64,000 bases of DNA, from contig NZ_CP080623.1 in assembly GCF_019599045.1 (NCBI RefSeq), positions 1,696,501 to 1,760,500 of the forward strand, given 5' to 3'. This DNA comes from Roseovarius sp. SCSIO 43702 (GTDB taxonomy: Bacteria; Pseudomonadota; Alphaproteobacteria; Rhodobacterales; Rhodobacteraceae). The translations under genes were made by a program, and so were the position numbers. Below, piece by piece: positions 35,629 to 48,291 of the stretch. The notes beneath the pieces are model-generated. The model ran no database searches and was not told the DNA's origin. It was given only the letters and a program-made list of their open reading frames with translations. The first letter of the stretch is position 1, and each line of letters starts with the position of its first letter.

Positions 35629-38600
35629 ATGAAAATCGAAAGAAAGTTCACCAAGGCAGGGCAGGACGCATACGCGGAGATCGATTTCGTCAAGACGAGC
35701 TCGGAGATCCGCAACCCCGACGGCACGACCGTCTTCAAGCTCGACGAGGTGGAAGTTCCCACGTCGTGGAGCCAGGTCGCCTCGGACGTGATCGCGCAGA
35801 AGTATTTCCGCAAGGCGGGCGTGCCGGTGCGGCTGAAGAAGGTCAAGGAAAAGGGCGTGCCCGAGTTCCTGTGGCGCTCGGTCCCCGATGGCGACTGCGA
35901 GCGCGTGGGCGAGACGAGCGCGAAGCAGGTCTTCGACCGGCTGGCGGGCGCCTGGACCTACTGGGGCTGGAAGGGCGGCTATTTCACCGCCGAGTCGGAC
36001 GCGCGCGCCTATTACGACGAGATGCGCTTCATGCTGGCGCGGCAGATGGCGGCGCCGAACAGCCCGCAATGGTTCAACACCGGGCTGCACTGGGCCTACG
36101 GGATCGACGGGCCGAGCCAGGGTCACTACTACGTGGATCACGAAACGGGCGAGCTGACCAAGTCGACGAGCGCCTACGAGCACCCGCAGCCGCATGCCTG
36201 CTTCATCCAGTCGGTCGCCGACGACCTGGTGGGCGATGGCGGCATCATGGATCTCTGGGTCCGCGAGGCGCGGCTTTTCAAATACGGCTCGGGAACGGGC
36301 ACCAACTTTTCATCGCTCCGTGCAGAGGGCGAGAAGCTGTCGGGCGGCGGCAAGAGCTCCGGCCTCATGGGTTTCCTCAAGATCGGGGACCGTGCGGCCG
36401 GAGCCATCAAGTCGGGCGGCACGACGCGGCGCGCGGCGAAGATGGTCATCTGTGACGCCGATCACCCCGATATCCAGGAGTTCATCAACTGGAAGGTGAA
36501 GGAAGAGCAGAAGGTCGCGAGCATCGTCGCGGGGAGCAAGATGCACGAGCAGAAGCTCAACGAGATCTTCGCCGCGATCCGCGCCTGGGACGGATCGGCC
36601 GAGGATTCGGTCGACCCCAAGAAGAACGCGCAGCTCAAGGGGGCCATTCGCAGCGCCAAGCAGGTGCAGATCCCCGAAACCTACGTCAAGCGCGTGCTGG
36701 ACTACGCGCGGCAGGGGTATGACAGCATCGAGTTCCCGACCTACGACACCGACTGGGACAGCGAAGCCTATGCGAGCGTGTCGGGGCAGAACTCCAACAA
36801 CTCGATCCGCGTGACCGACGCCTTCCTCAAGGCGGTGGAGAATGACGAGGACTGGGCGCTTCTCAACCGCACCGATGGCAGCGTCGCCAAGACGATCAAG
36901 GCACGGGACCTCTGGGAGGACGTGGGGCACGCGGCCTGGGCCTGCGCCGATCCCGGTATCCAGTATCACGACACGGTCAACGCGTGGCACACCTGTCCCG
37001 AGGACGGCGAGATCCGCGGCTCGAACCCGTGCTCGGAATACATGTTCCTCGATGACACGGCCTGCAACCTGGCGTCGATGAACCTGCTGACCTTCTACAA
37101 GGACGCCAAGTTCGACGCCGAGGCCTATGTCCACGCCTCGCGGCTCTGGACCGTGACGCTCGAGATCAGCGTGCTGATGGCGCAGTTCCCCTCGAAGGAG
37201 ATCGCGCAGCGGTCCTATGACTTCCGCACGCTGGGGCTCGGCTATGCCAATATCGGCGGGCTGCTGATGAACATGGGCTATGGCTACGACTCGGAGGAGG
37301 GCCGCGCGCTTTGCGGCGCGCTGACGGCGATCATGACGGGCGTGGCCTATGCCACGAGCGCCGAGATGGCGGGCGAGCTGGGCGCGTTCCCGGGCTTCGA
37401 GAAGAACCGCGAGCACATGCTGCGGGTCATCCGCAACCATCGCAACGCGGCCTATGGCGCGACCGAGGGCTACGAGGGGCTGGCGGTCAAGCCGGTGCCG
37501 CTCGACCTGGCCAACTGCCCCGATCCGAAGCTCGTCGACCTGGCGATGGCGAGCTGGGACGAGGCGCTGAAGCTGGGCGAGCAGCACGGGTACCGCAACG
37601 CGCAGGCCACGGTGATCGCGCCCACCGGCACGATCGGGCTGGTGATGGATTGCGACACCACGGGCATCGAGCCGGATTTCGCGCTGGTCAAGTTCAAAAA
37701 GCTCGCGGGGGGTGGATATTTCAAGATCATCAACCGCTCGGTTCCCGCCGCGCTCGAGACGCTGGGCTATGGACCGGCGCAGATCGAGGAGATCGTGAGC
37801 TATGCCGTGGGGCACGGCACCATCGGCAACGCGCCGGGGGTCAACCACACCTCGCTGGTCGGTCACGGCTTCGGGCCGAACGAGCTCGAGAAGGTCGACC
37901 AGGCGCTGGGCAGCGCCTTCGATATCCGCTTCGTCTTCAACCAGTGGACGCTGGGCGAGGAGTTCTGCACCGGCGTGCTGGGCATCCCCAAGGAGAAGCT
38001 GGCCGATCCGACTTTCGACATGCTGGCGCACCTGGGGTATTCGAGAGCCGATATCGAGGCCGCGAACGACCATGTGTGCGGGACCATGACGCTCGAGGGG
38101 GCGCCGCATCTCAAGGAAGAGCATTACCCGGTGTTCGATTGTGCCAATGCCTGCGGCAAGAAGGGCAAGCGCTATCTCTCGGTCAATGCGCATATCGACA
38201 TCATGGCGGCGGCGCAGAGCTTCATCTCGGGGGCGATCTCGAAGACGATCAACATGCCCAACACCGCCACCATCGCGGATTGCCAGGCCGCCTACGAGCG
38301 GAGCTGGAAGATGGGGGTGAAGGCCAACGCGCTCTACCGCGACGGATCGAAGCTGAGCCAGCCGCTGGCATCGGCGCTGGTGGAGGACGATGACGAGGCG
38401 GCGGAGGTGCTCGAGAGCGGCAGCCCGCAGGAGAAGGCCGCCGTGCTGGCCGAGAAGATCGTCGAGAAGGTGATCGTCAAGGAGATCGTGAAATCCCACC
38501 GCGAGAAGATGCCCGAGCGGCGCAAGGGCTATACCCAGAAGGCGATCGTGGGCGGCCACAAGGTCTATCTCCGGACCGGCGAATACCAGGACGGTTCGCT

Positions 38601-39321
38601 GGGCGAGATCTTCATCGACATGCACAAGGAAGGTGCGGGCTTCCGGGCGATGATGAACAATTTCGCCATCGCGGTCTCGGTCGGGTTGCAATACGGGGTG
38701 CCGCTCGAGGAGTTCGTGGATGCCTTCACCTTCACCAAGTTCGAACCCGCCGGCATGGTGCAGGGCAACGACTCGATCAAGAACGCAACCTCGATCCTCG
38801 ACTACATCTTCCGCGAACTGGCGGTGAGCTATCTCGACCGCACGGACCTCGCGCATGTGAAGCCCGAAGGGGCGAGCTTCGACGATCTGGGCCGTGGCGA
38901 GGAGGAAGGCGTGCGCAACATCTCGGAGATGAGCGAGGATGCCGCGAACCGCTCGCTGGAGGTGCTCAAGCAGATCAGCTCGACGGGCTACCTGCGCAAG
39001 CGGCTTCCGCAGGAGCTTGTCGTGCTGAACGGCGGGCAGTCGATGGGCGGCGTGGCGTTCGACAGCGCCACCGACCCGGTGAGCGCGCTCCAGACGCTGG
39101 TGCCCGAGACGGGCGGCGGCACGGCCACGGCCACGGCGGCGATGGTGTCGAGCACCTCGACCACGGCAGTGGCGGCCGCGACCGGCATGGATGCGCGCGC
39201 CAAGGCGCGGATGCAGGGCTACGAGGGCGAGGCCTGCGGCGATTGCGGCAACTACACGCTGGTCAGGAACGGGACGTGCATGAAGTGCAACACCTGCGGT
39301 GCGACGAGCGGGTGTAGCTGA
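35629..39321 (+). CDS. nrdJ: Vitamin B12-dependent (class II) ribonucleotide reductase
   Basis: Adenosylcobalamin-dependent enzyme reducing ribonucleotides to deoxyribonucleotides without oxygen. It has 1230 residues, the long form. The N-terminal part leads to [11 protein letters not shown] and [12 protein letters not shown]. The active-site region reads [22 protein letters not shown] around residue 465. [25 protein letters not shown] and [11 protein letters not shown] follow near 825-885. The C-terminus is a zinc-ribbon-like cluster ([10 protein letters not shown]...CMKCNTCG). The frame stays open 73 codons upstream, but [12 protein letters not shown] is the family N-terminus. Regulation by NrdR is indicated by the box pair upstream, and a clear terminator follows. 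Confidence 0.97.
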   Translation: MKIERKFTKAGQDAYAEIDFVKTSSEIRNPDGTTVFKLDEVEVPTSWSQVASDVIAQKYFRKAGVPVRLKKVKEKGVPEFLWRSVPDGDCERVGETSAKQVFDRLAGAWTYWGWKGGYFTAESDARAYYDEMRFMLARQMAAPNSPQWFNTGLHWAYGIDGPSQGHYYVDHETGELTKSTSAYEHPQPHACFIQSVADDLVGDGGIMDLWVREARLFKYGSGTGTNFSSLRAEGEKLSGGGKSSGLMGFLKIGDRAAGAIKSGGTTRRAAKMVICDADHPDIQEFINWKVKEEQKVASIVAGSKMHEQKLNEIFAAIRAWDGSAEDSVDPKKNAQLKGAIRSAKQVQIPETYVKRVLDYARQGYDSIEFPTYDTDWDSEAYASVSGQNSNNSIRVTDAFLKAVENDEDWALLNRTDGSVAKTIKARDLWEDVGHAAWACADPGIQYHDTVNAWHTCPEDGEIRGSNPCSEYMFLDDTACNLASMNLLTFYKDAKFDAEAYVHASRLWTVTLEISVLMAQFPSKEIAQRSYDFRTLGLGYANIGGLLMNMGYGYDSEEGRALCGALTAIMTGVAYATSAEMAGELGAFPGFEKNREHMLRVIRNHRNAAYGATEGYEGLAVKPVPLDLANCPDPKLVDLAMASWDEALKLGEQHGYRNAQATVIAPTGTIGLVMDCDTTGIEPDFALVKFKKLAGGGYFKIINRSVPAALETLGYGPAQIEEIVSYAVGHGTIGNAPGVNHTSLVGHGFGPNELEKVDQALGSAFDIRFVFNQWTLGEEFCTGVLGIPKEKLADPTFDMLAHLGYSRADIEAANDHVCGTMTLEGAPHLKEEHYPVFDCANACGKKGKRYLSVNAHIDIMAAAQSFISGAISKTINMPNTATIADCQAAYERSWKMGVKANALYRDGSKLSQPLASALVEDDDEAAEVLESGSPQEKAAVLAEKIVEKVIVKEIVKSHREKMPERRKGYTQKAIVGGHKVYLRTGEYQDGSLGEIFIDMHKEGAGFRAMMNNFAIAVSVGLQYGVPLEEFVDAFTFTKFEPAGMVQGNDSIKNATSILDYIFRELAVSYLDRTDLAHVKPEGASFDDLGRGEEEGVRNISEMSEDAANRSLEVLKQISSTGYLRKRLPQELVVLNGGQSMGGVAFDSATDPVSALQTLVPETGGGTATATAAMVSSTSTTAVAAATGMDARAKARMQGYEGEACGDCGNYTLVRNGTCMKCNTCGATSGCS

Positions 39322-39460
39322 CAACGGAACAGGGCCGGGGCGGGCACGTGCAGCCGCCTGCCACGGTCCATCGGGGCGGGTGCGCTCGCCCTGACGACAC
39401 TCGGGCCGCAGGCAAAAACCGGGCGGTATCAAATAGTGAGCCCGAGTGGCGAAACTTGAT

Positions 39461-39487
39461 CGGGGGGTCTCAGGGCCCCCCGTTTTT
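39461..39487 (+). terminator. Rho-independent terminator of nrdJ
   Basis: CGGGGGG (39461-39467) pairs with CCCCCCG (39476-39482) around an 8-nt loop and is followed by TTTTT. It is 140 nt past the nrdJ stop. With repeat copy C it accounts for the notable content of the 319-nt gap 39322-39640; I see nothing else there. Confidence 0.9.
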
Positions 39488-39510
39488 CATTGGTGGCCAA
39501 GATGTGCGGG

Positions 39511-39584
39511 GAGGGGCGCTGCCCCTCGCCGCGAAAGCGGGCTTTCGCGGCTCACCCCGGGATATTTGAGGCAAGATGAAGGGG
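39511..39584 (+). repeat. Intergenic repeat, copy C (most intact)
   Basis: Hairpin 1 is GAGGGGC-GCT-GCCCCTC (39511-39527). Hairpin 2 is a perfect 10-bp stem CCGCGAAAGC-GG-GCTTTCGCGG (39529-39550). The core CCCCGGGATATTTGAGGCAA and GATGAAGGGG follows. Same order and spacing as copy B. It begins 24 nt after the nrdJ terminator and 57 nt before the tail end of the FkbM gene. Confidence 0.8.
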
Positions 39585-39640
39585 CGCGGTTGGCCGGATG
39601 CCGGCGCGTGTCGTCCGATGGCGCGGAGGATGACTTCCGG

Positions 39641-42517
<2,877 letters not shown>

Positions 42518-42518
<1 letters not shown>

Positions 42519-43660
42519 TGACCCCGGCCGCGCGCGTCGCGGCGAGCGCCGGGATCCTCGACGAGATCCTCGCCGGTGCGCCCGCGGAGAAAGCCCTCAC
42601 GGCCTGGGCGCGGCGCTCGCGGTTCGCGGGCTCGAAGGATCGCGCGGCGGTGCGCGATCACGTCTTCGACGTGCTGCGGCGGCGGAAGAGCTGTGCCGCC
42701 ATGGGGGGTGGCGGCGGGCGCGGGCTCATGCTGGGGCTGTTGCGCCTGCAGGGGGTTGATCCTGAGGAGATTTTCACCGGCGAGGGCCATGCGCCCGCGC
42801 CGCTCGACGGGGCCGAGCGCGAGGTGCCCGCACCGGGGCCGGTGATCGACCTGCCGGACTGGATCGTGCCGCGGCTCCGGGCCGACCTGGGCGCCGATTT
42901 CGCACGGACCGAGGCGATGCTGAAGGAGCGCGCGCCCGTGATGTTGCGCGTGAACCTCGCGCGGATCTCGCGGGAGGCGGCATGCGAGAGGCTGGTTGCC
43001 GACGGGATCGCGGCCAGGCCGGACGGGATCGCGCCGACCGCGCTTCGCGTGGAGGCCGGCGCGCGCCGGATCAGGTCGGCGGCTGCTTATCTCGGCGGCG
43101 AGGTGGAGCTTCAGGACGGGTCGAGCCAGGCGGCCGTCGCCGCGATTGACATGGCGGGCGTCGCACGTGTGCTCGATTACTGCGCGGGCGGCGGCGGCAA
43201 GAGCCTCGCGCTCGCCGCGCGGTCGGAGGCGACGATCCTCGCGCATGATGCGCATCCGGCCCGGATGTCGGACCTGCCCGCGCGGGCCGCGCGCGCGGGC
43301 GTGCGGATCGCGACGGTGAACGGCCCGGCGGCGCGGGCGGGCGCGCCCTATGACCTCGTGCTCTGCGACGTGCCCTGTTCGGGAAGCGGGACATGGCGGC
43401 GCACGCCGGATGCGAAGTGGCGGTTTTCCGAGGAGGATCTGAGCGCGCTGATCGAGGTGCAGGATGGCATCCTCGACGAGGCGGCACACCTTGCCGGACG
43501 CGGCGGGCGCATCGCCTACATGACCTGTTCGCTGCTCGTGGACGAGAACGAGGCGCGCGCAGAAGCCTTCAGCGCGCGGCATCCCGACTGGCGGGCTGTC
43601 TCGGCCCGGCGCTGGCCGGTCACCGAAAGCGGGGACGGATTTTTTTCTGGCGCAGTTTAA
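42518..43660 (+). CDS. RsmB-family rRNA (cytosine-C5) methyltransferase
   Basis: SAM-dependent enzyme of the RsmB/NOP2 family that makes 5-methylcytosine in rRNA. It has 380 residues: an N-terminal helical NusB-like part, SAM motif I VLDYCAGGGGKSLAL (about 207-221), and the two family cysteines in CDVPCSGSG (C287) and MTCSLL (about C336). It is shorter than E. coli RsmB (429) but shares its order. It is coupled to guaB by a 1-nt overlap. About 115 nt downstream lies cckA, with a CtrA site in between. Confidence 0.88.
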
Positions 43661-43709
43661 GCGGGATTGCTAGGGTTCACTCACTATCTATGCGTGTTTC
43701 TCGCGCGGA

Positions 43710-43725
43710 TTAAGCGGGCCTTAAC
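43710..43725. promoter_or_regulatory. Perfect CtrA-type binding site upstream of cckA
   Basis: TTAA-GCGGGCC-TTAAC is an exact TTAA-N7-TTAAC, located 51-66 nt before the cckA start codon. At this G+C content the eight fixed A/T bases should occur by chance well under once in a window this size (my rough estimate). It suggests that CtrA acts on the gene of its own pathway kinase. Confidence 0.7.
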
Positions 43726-43775
43726 GTTTTCGGGCGACATCTTGAGGCACCTGAGTCGAAACGGAATGATGCGTC

Positions 43776-46088
43776 TTGGCAGCCTCGAGCGACCCCAGTT
43801 TTGCCGCAAGCACCGCCAGGGCGCGGTTGCGCCCGCGCACGGGGTTCGTGGCGCTTGCGGCGTGCCTTTTCGCGGTCGCGGCGCTTGTCGTGCCGATGAC
43901 GCAGGCGCGGCTGGCGCTGGGGCTCGTGTCGCTGGCGCTCGGTGGTGTCGCGCTCTGGCTGGGGCTTGGCATGATCGCCGCGCGCAGGCGGGGCCTGCGG
44001 ACCCGTGCGCTCATCGCCGAGACGACCGAGCATGACCCGACGCCTTGCGTGCTGACCGATGCCGAGGGCGCGATCCTTCACCGCAACACCGCCGCGCGCC
44101 GCGACTTTCCCGTCAGCGGTGCCGACACGCTGGCCGGGCTTCTGCAATCGCGCCTGGCCAGCCCCGGCACGCTTCTCATGCGGCTCGAAACCCGCGCGGC
44201 GCGTGCGGGGGCGGCGGTCGAGGACGTGGTCACGCGCGAGGGACATATCCGCCTTGGCGTCCACCGCGCGGGCGAGGACGCGTATCTCTGGCGCATCGAG
44301 CGGGCGGGGGACATGGTGCCGCGCCGCGCCGACCCGGTGCCGCTTCCGATGATCACCGTTGGGCGCAACAACGCGGTGCTCTTCATGAACCAGGCGGCGC
44401 GCGACCTCGTGGGCGAGCGTGCGCGCACGCTTGACCGCATCTGCCCCGATCTGCCGCTGCGGTCCGGCGCGGTGAACGACGTGAGCACGCGCGACGGCCT
44501 GCAGCCCTGCCTGGTGGTGGAACTCGAGGGCACGGCGGGCCGGCGCGAGATCTTCCTACTGCCCGGCGTCGCGGCCCCCGAGCGGCAGCCCGATGGCTGG
44601 GCCTTCTTCGACGAACTGCCGGTGCCGCTCCTGAAGCTTTCGGCGGATGGCACGGTGACGCTGACGAATCGCCCTGCGCGCGACCTGCTGGGCTGCGAGG
44701 AGTGCGTGGACCAGCCGCTTTCGGAGATGCTCGAGGGGCTGGGCCGGCCGCTGGTGGACTGGATCGCGGATGCCGCGGCGGGCCGCGGCACCGTCCATTC
44801 GGAATTCCTGCGCGTGAAGCGGAAGGAGGGCGAGACCTTCGCACAGGTCACGCTCAACCGCGCGCGCGAGGGGGGCGAGACAGTCCTCATCGCGGTCATG
44901 CACGACGCGACCGAGCTCAAGTCGCTCGAGGCGCAATTCGTGCAGAGCCAGAAGATGCAGGCGATCGGGCAGCTCGCCGGGGGTGTCGCGCATGATTTCA
45001 ACAACCTGCTGACCGCGATCACTGGTCATTGCGACCTGCTTCTGCTGCGTCACGACCAGATGGATGCGGACTACAACGACCTGGTGCAGATCAACCAGAA
45101 CGCCAATCGCGCCGCCGCGCTGGTGAGCCAGCTTCTCGCCTATTCGCGCAAGCAGACGCTCAGGCCCGAGATCATGGACCTGCGCGATGCGCTTGCGGAT
45201 CTCACGCATCTTCTCGACCGGCTGGTGGGGGAGAAGGTCGAGATGTCGCTGAGCCACGATCCCGCCCTGTGGTCCATCCGCGCCGACCGGCGGCAACTCG
45301 AACAGGTGCTCATGAACCTCGTGGTGAACGCGCGCGACGCCATGCCCGGGGGCGGAGCGGTGCGCATCGTGACCGAGAACCTGGAGCTCGAGGCGCCGCT
45401 TGTCCGCGACCGCGCCACGGTGGCGCCGGGCCGCTACGTGAAGGTCTCGGTCGAGGATGACGGCACCGGGATCGCGCCCGACAAGCTGCGCAAGGTCTTC
45501 GAGCCCTTCTTCACCACCAAGCGGGTGGGTGAGGGGACGGGACTCGGCCTCTCGACCGCCTATGGCATCGTCAAGCAGACCGGCGGCTTCATCTTCGCCG
45601 ACAGCGAAGAGGGCAGGGGCACGACCTTCTTCCTGCTCTTTCCGGCCTTCGACCGCCCGGTCCCGGCCGAGGCCGCGCCCGCCACGCCCGAGGCGTCGAC
45701 CGGCTCCGCCGAGGGCGTGGTGCTCCTGGTCGAGGATGAGGCGCCGGTGCGTGCCTTCGCCTCGCGCGCGCTGCAACTGCGCGGCTTCACGGTCGTCGAG
45801 GCGGATTCGGCCGAGGACGCGCTCGACATCCTGGCCGACGAGACGCTGCGGATCGATGTCTTCGTCACCGACGTGGTGATGCCCGGCCTCGACGGTCCGA
45901 CCTGGGTGCAGGAGGCGCTCAGGACGCGCCCCGACGTGCGCACGGTCTTCATGTCGGGCTATGCCGAGGACGATTTCGCCGATGCCCAGGCCCGCATCGC
46001 CCATTCCGTCTTCCTGTCGAAGCCTTTCTCGCTGACCGACCTGACCGACACGGTTCAGCGGCAACTGGCCGGCGCGGGCGGCGGATGA
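43776..46088 (+). CDS. cckA: Hybrid sensor histidine kinase CckA
   Basis: Membrane kinase/phosphatase at the top of the CckA-ChpT-CtrA phosphorelay, which in Rhodobacterales controls motility, GTA release and cell-cycle-like functions. It has 770 residues: two transmembrane helices (about 23-40 and 45-68), PAS-like regions near 88, 190 and 275, and the H-box QLAGGVAHDFNNLLTAITGH with the phospho-His near 404. The HATPase follows (NLVVNARDAM, DDGTGI, GTGLGLS), then a C-terminal receiver (about 645-765) with the phospho-Asp in VTDVVMPG near 698. An in-frame TGA nine bases upstream leaves the TTG at 43776 as the only start that keeps the first helix; GGA lies 10 nt before it. Confidence 0.93.
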   Translation: MAASSDPSFAASTARARLRPRTGFVALAACLFAVAALVVPMTQARLALGLVSLALGGVALWLGLGMIAARRRGLRTRALIAETTEHDPTPCVLTDAEGAILHRNTAARRDFPVSGADTLAGLLQSRLASPGTLLMRLETRAARAGAAVEDVVTREGHIRLGVHRAGEDAYLWRIERAGDMVPRRADPVPLPMITVGRNNAVLFMNQAARDLVGERARTLDRICPDLPLRSGAVNDVSTRDGLQPCLVVELEGTAGRREIFLLPGVAAPERQPDGWAFFDELPVPLLKLSADGTVTLTNRPARDLLGCEECVDQPLSEMLEGLGRPLVDWIADAAAGRGTVHSEFLRVKRKEGETFAQVTLNRAREGGETVLIAVMHDATELKSLEAQFVQSQKMQAIGQLAGGVAHDFNNLLTAITGHCDLLLLRHDQMDADYNDLVQINQNANRAAALVSQLLAYSRKQTLRPEIMDLRDALADLTHLLDRLVGEKVEMSLSHDPALWSIRADRRQLEQVLMNLVVNARDAMPGGGAVRIVTENLELEAPLVRDRATVAPGRYVKVSVEDDGTGIAPDKLRKVFEPFFTTKRVGEGTGLGLSTAYGIVKQTGGFIFADSEEGRGTTFFLLFPAFDRPVPAEAAPATPEASTGSAEGVVLLVEDEAPVRAFASRALQLRGFTVVEADSAEDALDILADETLRIDVFVTDVVMPGLDGPTWVQEALRTRPDVRTVFMSGYAEDDFADAQARIAHSVFLSKPFSLTDLTDTVQRQLAGAGGG

Positions 46089-46221
46089 GCGAAGCCCTCG
46101 CAAGCCCCGCACTCGCCCGCTCTGGCGGGGGCGCAGGCCGGCAGGACGAGAGCGAGGCGGGGCAGGTGGCCAGGGGAAAGGTGCGGGATGGGGACCGGGC
46201 GCGCGGCGCGCTCACGGTCCT

Positions 46222-46857
46222 TCAGCCGACCGAGCCGATCTCGGGCGGCGTGTAGCGACCGTCATCGTGGATGCTGTCATGAAGCGCGAATTCGGCCGCG
46301 CATTTGCGGCGAAGACGGGTCTCGACCCCGCGCGACAGCTCGAGCGCCGCGCGGGGGGAGGCGTTGAGCACCGGCGTCTCGACACGGCATCCGAGCCGAT
46401 CCTCGAGGAAGGCCGTGAGCGCGCGCTGATCCTCGTAACGGAACAGGCGCGTGACGGCGGTGCCGTTCTTCTGCGGCTCCATGAACTTGGCCTGCGAGCC
46501 CACATTGGCGAAGCCCGGCCGCTTGCCCTGGAGATAGCCCTCGACGAACGCGTCGAAGGACATCCCGGCGGTCGAGTTGGGATGGTTTCGCATCGCCGGG
46601 CGCTGGCGGTAGCGGTACCAGCTCCCAAGCCAGCTCACGGGCTCGCGCATGACGGCGATGACCTCGAGATCGGGGCCGATGAACTTCTCGAGCGCGGGGC
46701 GGAAGAAGCGGTTGTAGCGAAAGACCGGCGCATGTTTCAGCTCGGGCGGATCGCTCACCACCATCGACGCATGCGGGCCGAGCGCCGCCTGGTAGGCGGT
46801 CGTGCCGGTCTTGGGGACCGAAAGAAAGACCAGTTTCGCCTTGGAAAACACCAGCAT
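46222..46857 (-). CDS. Sulfotransferase-like family protein
   Basis: Predicted PAPS-dependent sulfotransferase of 211 residues. The N-terminal phosphosulfate loop reads LVFLSVPKTGTTAYQ (about residues 9-23), and the 3'-phosphate-binding region is in VMREPVSWLGSWYRY (about 69-83). A short all-alpha C-terminal part follows. Bacterial members modify surface glycans or lipids; the acceptor here is unknown. It sits alone between cckA and recA on the opposite strand. About 43 nt before its ATG, TAAA-CGACTTC-TTAACC (46900-46916) is one mismatch from a CtrA site. Confidence 0.82.
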   Translation of the reverse strand: MLVFSKAKLVFLSVPKTGTTAYQAALGPHASMVVSDPPELKHAPVFRYNRFFRPALEKFIGPDLEVIAVMREPVSWLGSWYRYRQRPAMRNHPNSTAGMSFDAFVEGYLQGKRPGFANVGSQAKFMEPQKNGTAVTRLFRYEDQRALTAFLEDRLGCRVETPVLNASPRAALELSRGVETRLRRKCAAEFALHDSIHDDGRYTPPEIGSVG

Positions 46858-46951
46858 GCGCCCCGATCCCCCGATTTCCCGCCCGCATCCGCGCGGCTGT
46901 AAACGACTTCTTAACCCTCATAGGCAAGTCTGGGAGCGCGCACAATTTAAC

Positions 46952-47001
46952 TTGAAATGTTCTCCTTTTGTCTCCATAAGATGTGAGAACAAGAGGTGAA
47001 C
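46952..47001 (+). promoter_or_regulatory. recA promoter with SOS box at the start site
   Basis: TTGAAA (46952-46957), a 17-nt spacer and CATAAG (46975-46980) form a good sigma-70-type promoter, with +1 predicted near 46987. The SOS box GAAC-AAGAGGT-GAAC occupies 46987-47001, a perfect GAAC-N7-GAAC starting exactly at the predicted +1. Bound LexA would block clearance. The ATG follows 50 nt later. Confidence 0.85.
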
Positions 47002-47051
47002 GAAGCAGCGATTGCCGCCCGGGACAGGGTGTGGAATAAGGAAGCGAACCA

Positions 47052-48146
47052 ATGGCAACGGCAGATCTACTTACCATGGACAGCAAACGAAGCCCCGAGA
47101 AGCAGAAGGCGCTCGACAGCGCGCTGGCGCAGATCGAACGGCAGTTCGGCAAGGGCTCGATCATGAAGCTCGGGGCCGACAACCCGGTGCAGGAGATCGA
47201 GGCGACCTCGACCGGTTCGCTGGGACTCGACATCGCGCTCGGCATCGGCGGGCTGCCCAAGGGGCGCATCATCGAGATCTATGGCCCCGAAAGCTCGGGC
47301 AAGACGACGCTCACGCTGCATTGCGTGGCCGAGGAGCAGAAGAAGGGCGGCGTTTGCGCCTTCGTCGACGCCGAACACGCGCTCGATCCGCAATATGCGA
47401 GGAAGCTGGGCGTCGACCTCGACGAGCTTCTGATCTCGCAGCCCGACACGGGCGAACAGGCGCTCGAGATCGTGGACACGCTCGTGCGGTCGGGCGCGGT
47501 GAGCATGGTGGTGGTCGATTCGGTCGCCGCCCTCACGCCCAAGTCCGAGCTCGAGGGCGACATGGGCGACAGCAACGTGGGCGTGCAGGCCCGGCTCATG
47601 AGCCAGGCGATGCGCAAGCTCACCGGCTCGATCAGCCGGTCGAAATGCACCGTGGTCTTCATCAACCAGATCCGCATGAAGATCGGCGTCATGTTCGGCA
47701 GCCCCGAGACCACGACCGGGGGCAACGCGCTCAAGTTCTACAGCTCGGTCCGGCTCGACATCCGGCGGATCGGCGCGCTCAAGGACCGCGACGAGGTGGT
47801 GGGCAACGCCACGCGCGTGAAGGTGGTCAAGAACAAGGTCGCCCCGCCCTTCAAGCAGGTGGAGTTCGACATCATGTATGGCGAGGGCATCAGCAAGATG
47901 GGCGAGCTTCTGGACCTCGGCGTCAAGGCCGGCGTGGTCGAGAAATCGGGCTCGTGGTTCAGCTACGGCGACGAGCGCATCGGCCAGGGGCGCGAGAACG
48001 CGAAGGCGTTCCTGAAGGAGAACAGCCAGATCGCGCTGGCCATCGAGGACAAGATCCGCGCGGCCCACGGGCTTGATTTCGACATGCCCGAAAGCGAGGC
48101 CAAGGCCGAGAGCGCGTCCGAGGGCGACGACATTCTCGAAGCCTGA
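47052..48146 (+). CDS. recA: Recombinase RecA
   Basis: DNA strand-exchange ATPase and co-protease for LexA cleavage. It has 364 residues. Walker A reads GPESSGKTT near residue 78, [12 protein letters not shown] and the VVDSVAAL strand follow, the L2 loop region is [19 protein letters not shown], and the C-terminus is acidic ([18 protein letters not shown]). The gene has its own SOS-box promoter and a strong terminator, so it is monocistronic. Together with lexA at 15.4 kb it completes the SOS switch. Confidence 0.98.
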   Translation: MATADLLTMDSKRSPEKQKALDSALAQIERQFGKGSIMKLGADNPVQEIEATSTGSLGLDIALGIGGLPKGRIIEIYGPESSGKTTLTLHCVAEEQKKGGVCAFVDAEHALDPQYARKLGVDLDELLISQPDTGEQALEIVDTLVRSGAVSMVVVDSVAALTPKSELEGDMGDSNVGVQARLMSQAMRKLTGSISRSKCTVVFINQIRMKIGVMFGSPETTTGGNALKFYSSVRLDIRRIGALKDRDEVVGNATRVKVVKNKVAPPFKQVEFDIMYGEGISKMGELLDLGVKAGVVEKSGSWFSYGDERIGQGRENAKAFLKENSQIALAIEDKIRAAHGLDFDMPESEAKAESASEGDDILEA

Positions 48147-48180
48147 CAGGCCCGCGCCACCCGGCGCGACACGAAAAGCG

Positions 48181-48215
48181 GCCCGGCGCCCCGAGGGGCA
48201 GTCGGGCTTTTTCTT
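48181..48215 (+). terminator. Rho-independent terminator of recA
   Basis: GCCCG...GCCCC-GA-GGGGC...CGGGC forms a long imperfect stem (48181-48207), immediately followed by TTTTTCTT. It lies 35 nt past the recA stop and before alaS. Confidence 0.9.
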
Positions 48216-48291
48216 GCGGTGGACAGTGCGGAAAGGGGCGGCTACACCATGCGCCACGCCGATCCCACGCAAGACGCCCGAGTGACCCCCC

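Noticed and set aside
43661..43775. SOS box before cckA
   Set aside because: LexA has been reported to act on cckA in R. capsulatus, so I searched for it. The nearest candidate, GTTC-ACTCACT-ATCT, keeps only one half-site.
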